Of a DNA stretch of 64,000 nucleotides, positions 53,301-64,000 are shown piece by piece. The position numbers and the translations under genes were made by a program. Where the stretch lies: contig NC_081141.1 in the NCBI RefSeq assembly GCF_958295425.1, forward strand, positions 13,131,500 to 13,195,499, read 5' to 3'. Every line of letters starts with the position of its first letter. Positions within the stretch are counted from its first letter, which is position 1. A model generated the notes under the pieces. That model made no database searches. It was given only the letters and a program-made list of their open reading frames with translations, and was not told the DNA's origin. This DNA is from Solea solea (Eukaryota; Chordata; Actinopteri; Pleuronectiformes; Soleidae).

Positions 53301-56300
53301 TAGATTAGTGTGAAATTTTAACAAATTCATCCTGTGGGCCGGATTGGACCCTCTGGCGGGCCGTATGTTTGACACCCCTGGTATACGCCACTCTGTCATT
53401 CAAAGTGTCAAAAGTTTTCAGATTAACCTCTCAGTCAGAAACCAATAAGGAACACCGTCTTCTAAAACTAATAAGAGCAGTTGTCCACATCTCCACATCT
53501 CTCCCTCTCCATTCAACAGTAACATTTAAAGCCGTTCAGTATTAGCATGCTGATAGTGCCGTGAAGCGTGTTGCCATCCTCCCCACTGGGCAGGTCCCAG
53601 CAGTGTGGTTACTGTGGCAACTGGCAATGGCGTTGCATCTCCTCAGAAATCTAGTGAGGGAAACAAACCTCCCTGCAAAACACAAGCATCTCATTTCATT
53701 CACTGCGTGTTCTAACGGGCCGCTCCAAAAGAAGTTCTTGCTCCACGGCCAAAAAAAGGGAGCGGAAGTCGTTTTTACAAAGCTGCTCTGGCAGTGTGCA
53801 AATCTTCCTTTCCATCGTCCTTGACTCAACTGTTTTTTTATTCCACCTCCATTACTCTTCGCTCTTTCTCTCGGCTCTTGTTCAGCAAACGTCTTCACCC
53901 TCTGCTTTACTGCTCATCTGTCACCTCTAATGGCAACATGGCCTTTCTTTTGTCTGCCCGTCTACTGTACGTCTCTGTTCCCCTCTTGCCGTCGTCCAGC
54001 CATCTGCCTCTTGGATCTTGCTTCTATGGAGTTCCTAGACAATAAATTTCTGTTCCAAAATGCACAGTGGTCATTTTCATGGCCAGCACCCACTTTGTGT
54101 AGGTGGCTAATGCACATCAGTGCGTCCATGGTCGCGTCGGTCTTAAGATGAGGTGTGGTCATGGCGGTTGCAACATGCGTTGCTATGTTGAAGCAGCAGA
54201 AAATCATTGTGCCATTAATCAACAAATACCTTGACAAATAAGTCAATGACACAGTATTTTCCTGCTTATTTAAACAGTATATTTAAACATAGGCCAGTTC
54301 ACAATGAACGTACAGTCATGTAGTTACACACACGATGCCCAGCGCTTCCCATTAAGGGATAAATTAAGTTAAAATCAGGAGCGAATGTTGGTGTATTTCC
54401 TTATCCTGTGCAGTCTAATGTAGGGGTGGGAATCACACGCTACCTCACAGTACGATACCATATGCAATACATGGTCCTCGATACCAATAATATCATGATA
54501 CAACGATACTGTGATAATCAATATATTGCAAGATGATCATAAAGTGATATATCACGATACCTGTCTGACTAGACGTCCATGAATAGTTAAAAGTGCAGGA
54601 TTTTTCTATTTATTCACAACATAGAGAACAAAGTGCATAAACTCTATGTATTGAATGTGGATGGAGCATCTCTTAACGTAGCTTTCTCCGCCATTATCCC
54701 GCTGTAAACTCCCTCGTCTTGAGCCAGCTAACTTCCACTCAAGTTTCCCTCAGCGCCACCGTGAGGAGACATGAAGCAGTGACGCCCGGCGAGAGACACT
54801 GGCAGGAACTGTTTACTTAATTTATTAATTAAAATATCGATGAGTATAGTATAGATTATCATATTGCACAAGGAAGGATGACGATGTATCACCAAATCGA
54901 TATTTTGACCCACCCCCTAATCTAATGGAGTTGTTGATGGATCCACTGACCAAGGACCAGGCACCTGTAATTTAAGATAATCTTCTTGCGCGCCTTCAAG
55001 TTCACTTCACATCTCCAGTTTCCTGCATTAAAGGGAACCACGTGAATCCAGTGAAACTTGAAATTAATGGGTGTGCTGCCCAAAAATACCCCGAGAAATG
55101 ATTTGGACACTAAATACAACCTCTTTGCACCGGCACCTCACTGTCCGCCCAGATTACAGGCTGTGCAACTAGCAAAAGGAGTTGGACACGCCCTAACACA
55201 CTTTAAATATAATATATAAGTTTTAAATAATAATATAAGTATTAATACTTTTCTGTCACACATCATGCACAACTATTCACACATTGCTGGTCTCCTAAAA
55301 TACAGTAGCTCCAGTATAGAAGAGTATAGCTCTAGCCTGAGCCCACAGAAGCCTCATATTTCCAATGTTTGGATGATTATAGTGTTACAGAGATTAACTG
55401 CGATGCCAAAGACAACTCAAAAATATCTCTCATTGCCTTTACAAGTAAGCAAATTAGCAACGTTTGGGTGCCTGGTAAAACAGTCTTATGTTGTTAGGTT
55501 CAAGTCAAGTCAAGTCCATTTTATTGATACAGTATAGCCTAACACCACAGCTCATAAATCCACCATCTTTAGTTGAACCTGCTGTGACCGTCTCGCTGAA
55601 CTCGCTCCATCTGAGTTTTGTTTTCTAGGATACATTTTTTTGTTGTCCTTTTCACGGTGAATGACGCCAGCGGGGTATTTCGCCACGTTCGATTGATCTC
55701 CTTCCCTGTGTTTTCATGTTATCATATAAACACGGGACAGGTGCCGTCATTGTTGAACCAAAAGTTCAGCGAGGGGTGTGGTGTGGGTGATACTGGTTCG
55801 GTCTTCTTTTTTTTTTTTTCCTTTCAGAAAAGTCCTTCTGTCTTTGTCTCTTTGCCTCCGTCTGTCCGTCTCTCCCACAATGTTTCTCCATTTCTCGTTT
55901 GTCTTTGTTCATTTTGACTTTATTTCACTGAAGAAGCTGTGAAATGTTTCCCATACAGTTCTTCATATGCCACTGTTATTATATTTATATTATTATTATT
56001 ATTATCACAGTATATGATAAAAAAAAAGCACCTTACAAGTGTATGTCTGTGGTCGTCATAGGCACAGAAGCAGTAAATAAAGTAAAACATTCCCCCTTTT
56101 TTGAGGAAACGATGCACAAAGCGTATTGGATCTTCCCTCGTCCCTGATGTTCAGTATTTGCGTGTCACGCTGAATCGTCGGGATCAGTGAATTTAGATGA
56201 ACCCCTAAAACACAAGGCATTGTGGTACGAGCGAATAATGAGCGCCGTTGTGCATCAAGAGAGATCATTGTTTGTTATGTCGAGGAGTTCAGCCACTTCC

Positions 56301-59300
56301 TGGTTGGGTCATGTGCTGGCTTTGGCTCAGCGTGTCTCACTCGACTCTGATCGCACAGAGCCTTTTGTCTCGGGAGCACTTTCGGTGTTTGACAAACGCC
56401 TGTACCAGAAGTTTTATCAGAGATCTGATTTGGAATAGTTTTCATGAAATACTGGTGCAAATCAGCTAAAACCTATTTCACACCTGCAGTAGTCAAATAA
56501 GTTAGTGAAGGATAAAAGAGGAGAGATAGACAGGTCACCAGCCTGTCACTAATGTGCTGAATCAGAGGCACATACACGTACAGTGTATAGTGTACATATA
56601 TATAAAGACAAATGACCAGCATGTCTGTGTTATTGGCATAAAGTGTGGTCCACTTGTCTTTAATGATGCTACGCCAGCGAAACGACCTGTAAAACTACAC
56701 GTCCTTTTTGTTGGTGTGATGCCAGCTTTTATGAGAAGGACACAGTCATGCCATCTTCACTGCAACATGCTACTTTCTCTGTCCAAATATTTGTTTTGAC
56801 AGTGAACCGAAACCTTGACCCCGGCTGCGTTACGCTGTCTTTGACATGTTGGGGGTGCCACGGGAGAATGTTCTCCGCGGAACAGATGTGAATAGTGGTT
56901 ATTTACTGTAACTCACTTCCTTTTGTGGTCACATCATGTAGTTGTTACGTGTTATTATGCCCTTACCTAACAGGGATGATATGCTTGTATCTTTCATTTT
57001 CAGGTGCTTCATTTGCATCATAGCGGAGTACCTCATCTGCTGTTTGTTGTTCTGTTATTTTTGCAGGTCACCACACTATTTACATCGGCGTGCACGTGCC
57101 CAAGAGTTACCGGCGTCGGAGGCGTCACCGTCGGAAAACCGGCCACAAGGACAGGAAGGAGAGGTCAACGGAGGGCACCCTTGACAAGTCGGACAACGAT
57201 GAGACCAGCAACAGCATCCTCAAACCTCTCAGTAAGTTCTGATGGATTCCACGTCAAGGCCGATTAAGATTCACGTCGTTCTTAAAAAGAACCCCTGCCA
57301 GTCTCCGTGACCCCACAAAGTTGCTGAGTCCACTCAGTGGACAGAAATAACCTCGCGTGTCGAGTCCATTTTGACACAGCAGAGTGAACTTTCATTGGAA
57401 GTAACGGCTGTTCACATAAAACCGTGTACAAGTGTGTGCCTTTCTGTGTCCTTTGTCCTTGGTTGTGGACATAAGTGTATCTGTCTTTGTGTGCGTGCTG
57501 GTGTGCCAGCATGTATTCTTGGTTGGCTGGAGCCTCTTCTGTCCCATGGAGTGAAAAAGTGAGATGTGGCCTTAGGCCTGAGAGAGAGTGAGAGGACAGT
57601 GGATGGAAGGTCACTTTTGGAGATTGGGAGTTAAAGTTAAATCTAACGTGTTTTCCTCGGCTGTGTTCAAGTTGAGGTTTGAAACAGTGTCAGACTGATC
57701 TATGCAGTTTTATATTAACATTCTATCAATCCAAGGCCTAAAGATGTCTCGTGTAGGGTCGCATTGGGGATGTAAAGTTTCTTTTTAATACATTTTTATG
57801 AATACATCCCTTAAACAATTGAAACAATTTCCCCTTGGGGGTGAATAAAGTATTTCTATTCTATTAAAATCCAACCTATAATGGCTACGTTTCTCTGCAT
57901 GTGTGTGAAAGGTAGAGACTACGATTGCCCATTCCTGAAAAACCCCAGTGTAGTCACGCTTTGATGAAGTAACACCTGAAACCCTGCATGCCGTGTGTTT
58001 GGAACAACACTGGTAATTCTCCATTCATGGAAAACGCCACTATGTTGGCAGGGGAACGTGTGCGGTGACGTTTTGTCAACACCGCACTCATCTGCTGGTT
58101 CATATGGGAGGAAGCGCGTAAATGCTGTTTATGCTACGCCGAGTTTCTCTGCTTGGAATTAGTGAAGTGTGCGGCCGACATGGCGAAACAGCACAAACAT
58201 AGACCGAGCGCACTTGTTGTGGTGTTGTCGTGTGCCAAATGGTCAATTAGTTTTACACGTTTTAAAATGATTCATTGAAAAGTTATTGTTTCAACCATGA
58301 ATGTAAGTCAAGACATAAACATATGCTTTAAGCTGCAAAACCTGTGGTTCTTTCTAACAAAGCCAAGGCTTCACACTCTGTACAACATGCAAATATGTCA
58401 TTTACATGCTCGGTGGATAGTTGTTGATAGAGTTGACAGAAATTCCACATTTACTTATCATTATCTTGCTTTTCAGAGTCAAAATAATCATATAAGCTGC
58501 ATTTAATGCACGTGGCTAACTTGTGCTGACATGATTAGGTTCTTGTACCTTCTGTGGTGTCAGAGCAATGTTTTCACAGCTAAAATCAAACGTGGAAGAA
58601 TCTGTGAGAGTGGACAGACATGCAGTATAACGTCCTGCTGTTCCTCACTGCTCTCCTCCATGACACTCTCACTGGGAATCGGAGGCGGCCCCAGGGGAAG
58701 ACCCTCGTCCGTCTGTCGTAGCGACTGAAATCGTCTTTTTGTTTGCTTAGATGAACACTGCAGGACCTGTGAACACATCTCCTGGTTTGCATGCGTGTCC
58801 ACTACACAGATATCTGACCCCTGCTTATTTTGATGAGCTTGTTTTTTCCCCCCCTTCTCTTTTTCTTTTCCCAAAGTCAGAGGGAGACCAAGTTAAGTTC
58901 ACTTTTATGCCTGAATTTCAATGTAATGTCACTTCTCGTAAGAAAAGAATACTTAGACTTTCATAGTTGATGCAAAAGTGGAGGTATGTCAGCTTTTTCC
59001 TCTAAATGTATAGATTTTATGTTTGAAAGAGAGAAAAAAAAATATTTTCAAAAGCAATCATACAATTCTAGATATACGATGCCTGGTGCTAAATATCTGA
59101 AAGTCAGTCATTTCCAAGTTTGCGGTGAAAACGTATGACTTAACAATGATACTGGTATTTGTTCTAAATCTAAATGCAACAACTTGACCTTTGACAGAAG
59201 GAAGTTACAAAACAAACCCATTTACCTTCACATTCTCATGTTGAATGTGGTCATCAGAAGGAAACCGAGTCAGATTAAGACTCAAACATAAGGCTGTACA

Positions 59301-62300
59301 CTTTTTATTCTTTATTCTTTTTATTCTTCTTTAAAGGTCCAGTGTTTTAAATTTAAGAGGAGGTTATTGGCAGAGATTGAATATACTCCCCTAAGTGTGT
59401 TTGTATAAGAGTGAAATCGCTTTAAAATTAAAAAAGATTGAGCTTTTTTTTATTCTAGAATTTATTTTATATAGGCAAGGGGGTTTGTTCTACAGAGGCC
59501 TCCATCTCAAAGTGCGCAGAATCTTCCTCTGCAATATGAGGAGAAACAACATATGTCCTGGTTGGGAAAGGGAGGAGTGAGCAGAGGGGTCCTCACTCTG
59601 CAGTCTCACCCTTAGATGTCACTAAATCTCACAAACTTGGCCTTTAGACAGTACCTGCAGACAGTAGAGTGCATCGTCTCATGTATACATCTTCCCCTTG
59701 CAGCTGGGATTTGTTACATTTTCATCACAACATGCCCTCCTCAGCTGTAACAACAAAATACCAGAGCTCCCTGTTCTGGGTATGAATGCTTTGCTCTCAA
59801 TGGCTCGCCCTCAGGGTTTCACTCTACAAATCCCCAATCACAGCCTGTGTGCGAGCTTGCCCTGCATACTGAATGGAGAGTGTTTCCCGATTCCCCACTC
59901 GTCCTCTCCTCTTGTCTTCGAATGAGGTGCTGCGGCGCGCTCTGCGTTATCGCTGCATGTACGGCCGCAGACAATGACCGTGCCATTGGATCCCATGTTG
60001 CCTTTTACAGTGCTGTGTTTTTTTTTGAAAAAGGTCAGAGGAGAAGGAGAAGGTATTTGTGTAGGATGCATGTCAAGAGTGGGACTAAACAGGCCTTTAG
60101 TGGCAGTCATACTAAGCTTTCTACTGGGCAGCGGGCATTCTTCCTCCATCCACTATCCCATGAGCCTCTGCTGCTGGGACAAAGTCCTCTTTGTGTGCCC
60201 ATGGCTCTTGGCTAGAGCACACACAGCTTTGAAATTGCGTTTGAACGATGGGATTTTCATTTCCATCCCTCCTTTTGGTGCTTGCTCTCACCCCCTTTGC
60301 TTTCGCTCTGCCCCGAGTCTCACCCTTCCTAGCCCTCCTCACCCTCACTCCCACCTTCTCTCTTAGCAACTACTTGAGTGGGACAGTATTGCATTGACAC
60401 CAACACTGTGCTTGTTTTCAAGTCTCTCCTGGAAAGCAGCAGTTTATCATGAAGAATTAGAAAATCTCTGTTGGACACATCTTGAGAAGACACTTTTTTT
60501 TTGTGTCGCCTGCTGTGTCAGTGAATTCATTTTTTTCTTCTTTAAAGGTCCAGTGTTTTAAATTTAAGAGGAGGTTATTGGCAGAGATTTAATAAACTCC
60601 CCTAAGTGTGTTTGTATATGAGTGAAATCGCTTTCAAATGAAAAAAGATTTAGCTTTTTTTTTATTCTAGAATTTATTTTATATAGGCAGAGGCCTCCAT
60701 CTCAAAGTGTGCAGAATCTTCCTCTGCAATATGAGGAGAAACAACATACGTCCTGGTTGAGAAAGGGAGGAGCGAGCAGAGGAGTCCTCACTCTGCAGTC
60801 TCACCCTTAGATGTCACTAAATCTCACAAACTGGGCCTTTAAGGATAACAATTCTGAGCACCTCTTCAAAATGATCAATATGGTTTTTAGAAACTAAAAA
60901 TCTGTTAACACTGGGCGTTCCTTAACTATTGTTTTTCTGTAGAATAATTCTAGAATCATTAAATAATACAATATTCCATTCTGCTCGTGAGAAAGAAAGC
61001 CCAACTTCTCCTTCTTTTCTTACTTGTGTGCATGAAATGAGCCCGAGGCTCTGACCCTCACCTTGCACGGCTGTCTGCATTGTTTGCACATCATTTTGGC
61101 CGTATAGCAGGTATTTAGCGCTTGTTTTAACTGTTTACTGTAATCAGTGTAAATCACTAAGTGTCAGCTGAATGTGTGAAACGCACATGTAAATTACTTC
61201 AGCTAAAGTGTTATTAAACAGGTCGCGGAGACTTAAGCTAGTTGCAGCTTGTGGGAGTGTGTGTGTGTGTGTGTGTGAACTGTGTGAAGGCAGACACTTT
61301 ATCCTCCACCTAGTAATCTTATAGCTGCTTGTCTGGTGTGTTTCTCTACCTGTTGTTATTGTGCTGTGGAAAAAAAAGGGGGGGACAAGACGCAATGAGG
61401 TGAAACTTAAGGCTTTCATTTACAGTTTTACTAATGACCAAGTGAATGAATGAGTCAGTGCGGTGGGTGGCAATTTAGTTAAAACATCTCCTGCAAAGGA
61501 AAAGAAACAGAACTGAACAAGATTGTTGTCGCTCCCCTGTGCTTTTACTTCCACACCTTCATTAGAAAAGGTCTGCTTACAAATGTTAATGATGGCAAAG
61601 ATAAAAATAGATTTATTTTGTTACTCTTAATATAAGATAACCATTTGCACCACCAGAGCATGCAGGGTTTTTTTAGACTGCTATGATCAAGATTAAAAGG
61701 GGGAAATCTCTGAATAATTATATTTTGACGTATTGAATGTCATCAGTATTACAGCAAGCTGTTATGTAATAGTAGATTAGACCTCCAACACACACACACA
61801 CACACACACACACAGCCTAAACAAGGCATTAGCCCCGACCTCAACCATAACCAGTCAATGCCTTACCTTAAGATTAACCTAACCACATTTCAAAACGTAA
61901 CCCTAAATTAATTAAGAGGAGTACAGGTCTCAACAAAGTCAAAGTCACTGGTTTCCATGACTTCAGAGGACATTACTTGACCACTAACCTTAACCATAAT
62001 TCCTACTGGCCTAATCCTAATCCTAACCCTGACCCTAACCTCAGCCTAACTTTAAAACTTGTCCTCACCTTAATATGTAGTAATTTAGGGACTTGATTTG
62101 TGTCCCCATAATGTGACTGTGTAAGGATTTAGGTCCCCACAACATAAGGAATGCCAGGTGTGTACATACACACACACACACACACACTGGTCTTTCTGCA
62201 TTTTTAAGGACCCTCAATAACATAATGCATTACTCAGCTCTGACAGTAACCATAACAACAGTTTGCTCGTTGAGCCTTGGTCTGCTGTTGAATTTCCGAC

Positions 62301-63621
62301 ATATCATGAGTGAGTGAGTCACCGTGTCTTGACTGGTATAGTCGGAAAAAAACACACACGTGTGTACTCAATGACAATAAACATCACTACATTGCATTTA
62401 TAGTAGGTTTCCAAGAACTAGCATGTTATGTGTATGTATGATGAGCCATGGATGGACATGGATGCAGGTGCAGGAACAGCTTCCACGTTGATCTCCATCG
62501 CGCAGCGTGAGCACGTGACACGAGGAGTTTACAGTATCTACACAGTAGCAGCCTGATTCCCGGAGCAGAGGTGCCATTGTTTTCGTGAATGTGAGCTTTA
62601 CTGTGAATAAGCGTCTGATGGTGGTCATGTATGGTTGTTTGTTGATGACATAATCTCTGTGTGTGGTTTGCAGCTTCATTAAAAAAAAAAGAAAAAGGGG
62701 GGGGGGGGTAATCGTTTGTCTGTTCTCATTCAAAGTTCAAATCTTTTTACTTTGGATGCGGCGACTTATCATGACGTCGACCGCTCGCATCGTGACCTGA
62801 ACACTATAATAATATAATTCATCCGCGGCTCTTATTGAAATTCTGTTTGGCTGTTTAGTGTTGCTCTCTAAATATTCAAATGAGAAGAACAAGGGTGAAG
62901 GAAAGCCAAGCCTCTGCTGAAGAATAGGCCAGTTTGTGAACCATTTCCTAATTGTTAATGAGGGGCTCCAGGGCAGCTTGCCAAGGTGGCAGGGCCAATG
63001 GCGAAGGCATGTTTGAACAGTGAAGGGGGAGGCACTTGCTGCGGGGACCTTGTCACTGAGGGGACCCCTAAACCCCATCGGCCCCCTCCTACCTGGTTCG
63101 CAGAGTGTTGGAGAAGGCAGCTGAGAGTGGCTGTCACTTCTACCTAAGACTTTAATGAGGGTTTAGCTGCCGCTTATGGACTCTGGTCCCTTTCTGACTG
63201 GCTAACTGAGGAGCAAACCCTGGTTCAGTTGATTGGGACACTACAGGGGGGTCAGCAAGTCTTAAAAGATGTCCAACAACAATAATAATCAAGAGGAGAG
63301 GAAGGAAAAGGAAGAGGACTCAAACGAGAAAGAAGAGGAGGTCATGGTGAAAATCCCACCACCTCCACCTCCTCCTGAGATCAACGGGAAGGGTCCAGCC
63401 GAGGAGGACAAGTCATTACCCAAAACAATGCCCAATGGCCACCAGAGTCAGCCTATGAACCGCAGTATTTTTCCTCTCTCCACAGTCTCACCGGCAGCAG
63501 AGAGGATCCGCTTCATCCTTGGGGAGGAGGACGATGGCCCGGCTCCCCCTCAACTCTTCACAGAGTTGGATGAGCTGCTGTCAGTGGATGGACAGGAGAT
63601 GGAGTGGAAGGAGACGGCCAG
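47299..63621 (+). CDS. slc4a4: slc4a4 (NBCe1 sodium bicarbonate cotransporter), B-type N-terminus, 5' part
   Basis: Electrogenic Na+/HCO3- cotransporter of the plasma membrane, moving bicarbonate for pH control and epithelial acid-base transport. Four coding exons are in the window: 47299-47315, 50762-50835, 57067-57231 and 63486-63621, with phases 2, 1, 1 and 2 at the successive donors. They give 130 complete codons of a protein usually near 1,080 aa. The sequence reads [59 protein letters not shown], then [17 protein letters not shown] and WKETA. This closely matches mammalian NBCe1-B ([11 protein letters not shown], the Arg-rich run, [16 protein letters not shown]). All of it belongs to the cytoplasmic N-terminal domain; the membrane domain lies off the right edge. 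The TFTELDE and WKETAR stretches are conserved across SLC4 cotransporters. An A-type start is also present at 63269. Whether this is the a or b teleost copy cannot be decided here. Confidence 0.93.
47316..50761. other. slc4a4 intron 1: no other gene seen
   Basis: AT-rich DNA with the TC microsatellite and several chance open frames of up to 151 codons (49465-49920, minus) that show no domain or neighbouring exons. Confidence 0.5.
50276..50303. repeat. (TC)n microsatellite
   Basis: Pure TC run in slc4a4 intron 1. Confidence 0.95.
50762..50835 (+). CDS. slc4a4: slc4a4 exon coding [10 protein letters not shown]
   Basis: Preceded by a strong polypyrimidine tract and AG (tcttcctcttttactactacag, AG at 50760-50761), with donor gtaagt after 50835. 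It encodes [20 protein letters not shown] and EEVEG. In mammals this segment carries the B-type initiator Met (MEDEAVL); here that codon is GTG. An in-frame ATG at 50649 would read through the pyrimidine tract and is treated as a less likely start. Confidence 0.85.
51661..51775 (+). repeat. Dispersed repeat, copy B (partner at 20911)
   Basis: Same block order and orientation as 20911-21026. Just upstream, aagtcaaa and tttgactt form a small inverted repeat. Lies in slc4a4 intron 2. Confidence 0.55.
52999..53380. mobile_element. 382-bp hAT-type MITE, exact 8-bp TSD
   Basis: Perfect 14-bp inverted ends (caggggtgtcaaac and gtttgacacccctg) with the duplication gtatacgc at 52991-52998 and 53381-53388. 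Inside are ggggccacatacagc and gtgggccggattggaccc, typical of a widespread vertebrate hAT MITE. No coding sequence. Confidence 0.9.
53389..54412. other. slc4a4 intron 2 stretch with overlapping open frames
   Basis: Overlapping frames of 73-118 codons on both strands (53542-54252). None has a recognisable motif, and no splice partners were found. Probably chance openness in a less AT-rich patch. Confidence 0.4.
54421..54919 (+). mobile_element. 499-bp hAT-type MITE, copy 2
   Basis: Ends taggggtggg and ccaccccctа-type (cccaccccc then ta) are inverted, with flanks gtctaatg (54413-54420) and atctaatg (54920-54927) matching at 7 of 8. It is related to the inverted element at 17794-18225. Both interiors contain a tatcacgatac-like motif. 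No coding capacity. Confidence 0.75.
54928..57066. other. slc4a4 intron 2, 3' part: no gene seen
   Basis: Unique-looking intron DNA with a short caagtcaagtcaag run at 55501-55515 and a (TTA)n run near 55985-56003. No exon or RNA gene was recognised. Confidence 0.5.
57067..57231 (+). CDS. slc4a4: slc4a4 exon coding [11 protein letters not shown] and the Arg-rich run
   Basis: Acceptor tatttttgcag, donor gtaagt. It encodes [40 protein letters not shown] and NSILKPL. The basic run is part of the NBCe1-B autoinhibitory region, as known from mammals. Its last base (A) pairs with TC of the next exon to give Ile, as in human ILKPLISPAAERI. Confidence 0.95.
57826..57875 (+). repeat. LINE-type 3' tail fragment
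   Basis: The run ccccttgggggtgaataaag followed by tatttctattctatt resembles the 3' tail of a fish non-LTR retroposon (cccctcggggatcaataaag, then tattctattct). Only the tail is present. Confidence 0.5.
57876..59330. other. slc4a4 intron 3: no gene seen
   Basis: Intron sequence. The overlapping frames at 58531-58874 show no domain. Confidence 0.45.
59331..59645 (+). repeat. TTAA-type repeat, copy 1
   Basis: Begins ttaaaggtccagtg and ends cttggccttta. The near-inverted ends (ttaaagg / cctttaa in copy 2) suggest a DNA element inserting at TTAA, as piggyBac or Kolobok elements do. It is nearly identical to 60542-60842 in the same orientation, but carries about 17 extra bases (agggggtttgttctac). 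Confidence 0.7.
60542..60842 (+). repeat. TTAA-type repeat, copy 2
   Basis: Begins ttaaaggtccagtg and ends ctgggcctttaa, with ends that are clean inverted versions of each other. Direct near-identical copy of 59331-59645, about 0.9 kb downstream of its end. Both lie in slc4a4 intron 3. Confidence 0.75.
61788..62190. repeat. CA-flanked dispersed repeat with telomere-like CCTAAC runs
   Basis: Bounded by CA runs at 61788-61815 and 62168-62187. It contains taatcctaatcctaaccctg followed by accctaacctcagcctaac, and ggtccccacaac / tgtccccataatg phrases. I recognise this as a common fish interspersed repeat rather than a telomere remnant. Confidence 0.6.
62734..63268 (+). promoter_or_regulatory. Presumed 5' UTR and promoter of the slc4a4 A-type transcript
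   Basis: DNA immediately upstream of the A-type ATG (63269). It is less AT-rich than the rest of the intron, including a run near 62960-63100 (ggcagcttgccaaggtggca). No sharp promoter motif was identified; the call rests on the alternative start that follows it. Confidence 0.35.
63269..63621 (+). CDS. slc4a4: slc4a4 A-type first coding exon, alternative start
   Basis: One open frame from the ATG at 63269 runs 117 codons plus two bases to the donor after 63621. The first 72 codons are unique: [20 protein letters not shown], an acidic/basic stretch, a run of seven prolines (IPPPPPPPE), then [18 protein letters not shown]. The last part aligns with mammalian NBCe1-A ([17 protein letters not shown]). 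The acceptor used by the B-type transcript (cctctctccacag, AG at 63484-63485) lies inside this frame, so 63486-63621 is shared. The A product reads T-V-S-P, the B product L-I-S-P, exactly the Val/Ile difference seen in mammals. The 72-residue leader is longer than the 41 or so residues of mammalian NBCe1-A and differs in composition. A separate promoter just upstream is inferred. Confidence 0.8.
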
Positions 63622-64000
63622 GTAAGAATCTCAGTGTCACACGTCCTCCAGTCACTCACTATGAATTAAAAATTAAACATATACAGTTGACTTGTATGTC
63701 ACGTACACAGCAAAATTCTTATTATTATTTTTTAAACAGCCCAGAGCCTGGGAAATGGCTGAACAAACATCTGTAAACTTCTGCTCCTTGTTTGTCAAGC
63801 ACTAGGGGCATTTACTGTGTGCACTGCACTTGGAGCAGCATTTACAAAGAACTCACACAGTTCCACAGGTTTCTCCTGTGTGGCCCACTATGGGATGGGA
63901 TAGGACAGAGATGGGTTGATTGTTTATACATCATTAGTGTCGGATGAGTGAAGCGCTCTCAGGGGGAAACTAGATCCTGACGCTGCTGTTTGAGGCTCAG
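63622..64000. other. slc4a4 intron, continues off the right edge
   Basis: Intron sequence after the shared exon. The next exon (encoding the residues after WKETAR) is not in the window. Confidence 0.7.

Noticed and set aside
53542..54252. Cluster of overlapping frames on both strands
   Set aside because: No motif, no phase-compatible splice partners, and both strands equally open, as expected by chance.
61990..62060. Interstitial telomere
   Set aside because: CCTAAC units are few and irregular and sit inside a recognisable dispersed repeat.

Overview
This 64 kb window is teleost fish nuclear DNA. It is AT-rich and holds intron-split vertebrate genes with GT/AG splice sites. The spaces between exons are crowded with DNA-transposon remnants carrying intact terminal repeats and 8-bp target duplications, microsatellites, and dispersed repeats typical of fish genomes. 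There is no prokaryotic or viral block.

Four genes can be built exon by exon from reading frame, splice sites and phase. From left to right they are: mapk1 (ERK2, minus strand, exons 1-4, codons 1-212; the rest lies off the left edge), grsf1 (mitochondrial G-rich RNA-binding factor, plus strand, complete, 10 coding exons, 383 aa), rufy3 (RUN plus FYVE-like effector, minus strand, complete, 18 coding exons, 637 aa, with a second upstream first exon that would give 663 aa), and slc4a4 (electrogenic sodium bicarbonate cotransporter NBCe1, plus strand, 5' part only; it runs off the right edge). grsf1 and rufy3 converge with about 1.6 kb between their stop codons. mapk1 and grsf1 are head to head, about 3.4 kb apart. 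The upstream rufy3 promoter and slc4a4 are also head to head, across about 8 kb of transposon-filled DNA.

The order grsf1-rufy3-slc4a4 recalls human 4q13, but MOB1B and DCK, which sit in that human block, are not seen here. mapk1 is a different neighbour from the human arrangement. The genes do not form one pathway: mapk1 is a cytoplasmic signalling kinase, grsf1 a mitochondrial RNA-binding protein, rufy3 a vesicle and neurite trafficking adaptor, and slc4a4 a plasma-membrane cotransporter.

The most useful observations concern alternative N-termini. slc4a4 shows both a B-type start (split onto a 17-nt coding piece, with the usual initiator Met replaced by Val) and an A-type start. The A-type start exon contains the B-type splice acceptor inside its own reading frame and encodes an unusual Asn/acidic/poly-Pro leader. 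rufy3 shows two phase-matched first exons. The transposon content is rich: at least five elements with clear 8-bp duplications, an inverted pair of ISRm11-like (TA-duplicating) elements, and an inverted pair of related hAT-type MITEs. I found no convincing undescribed system.
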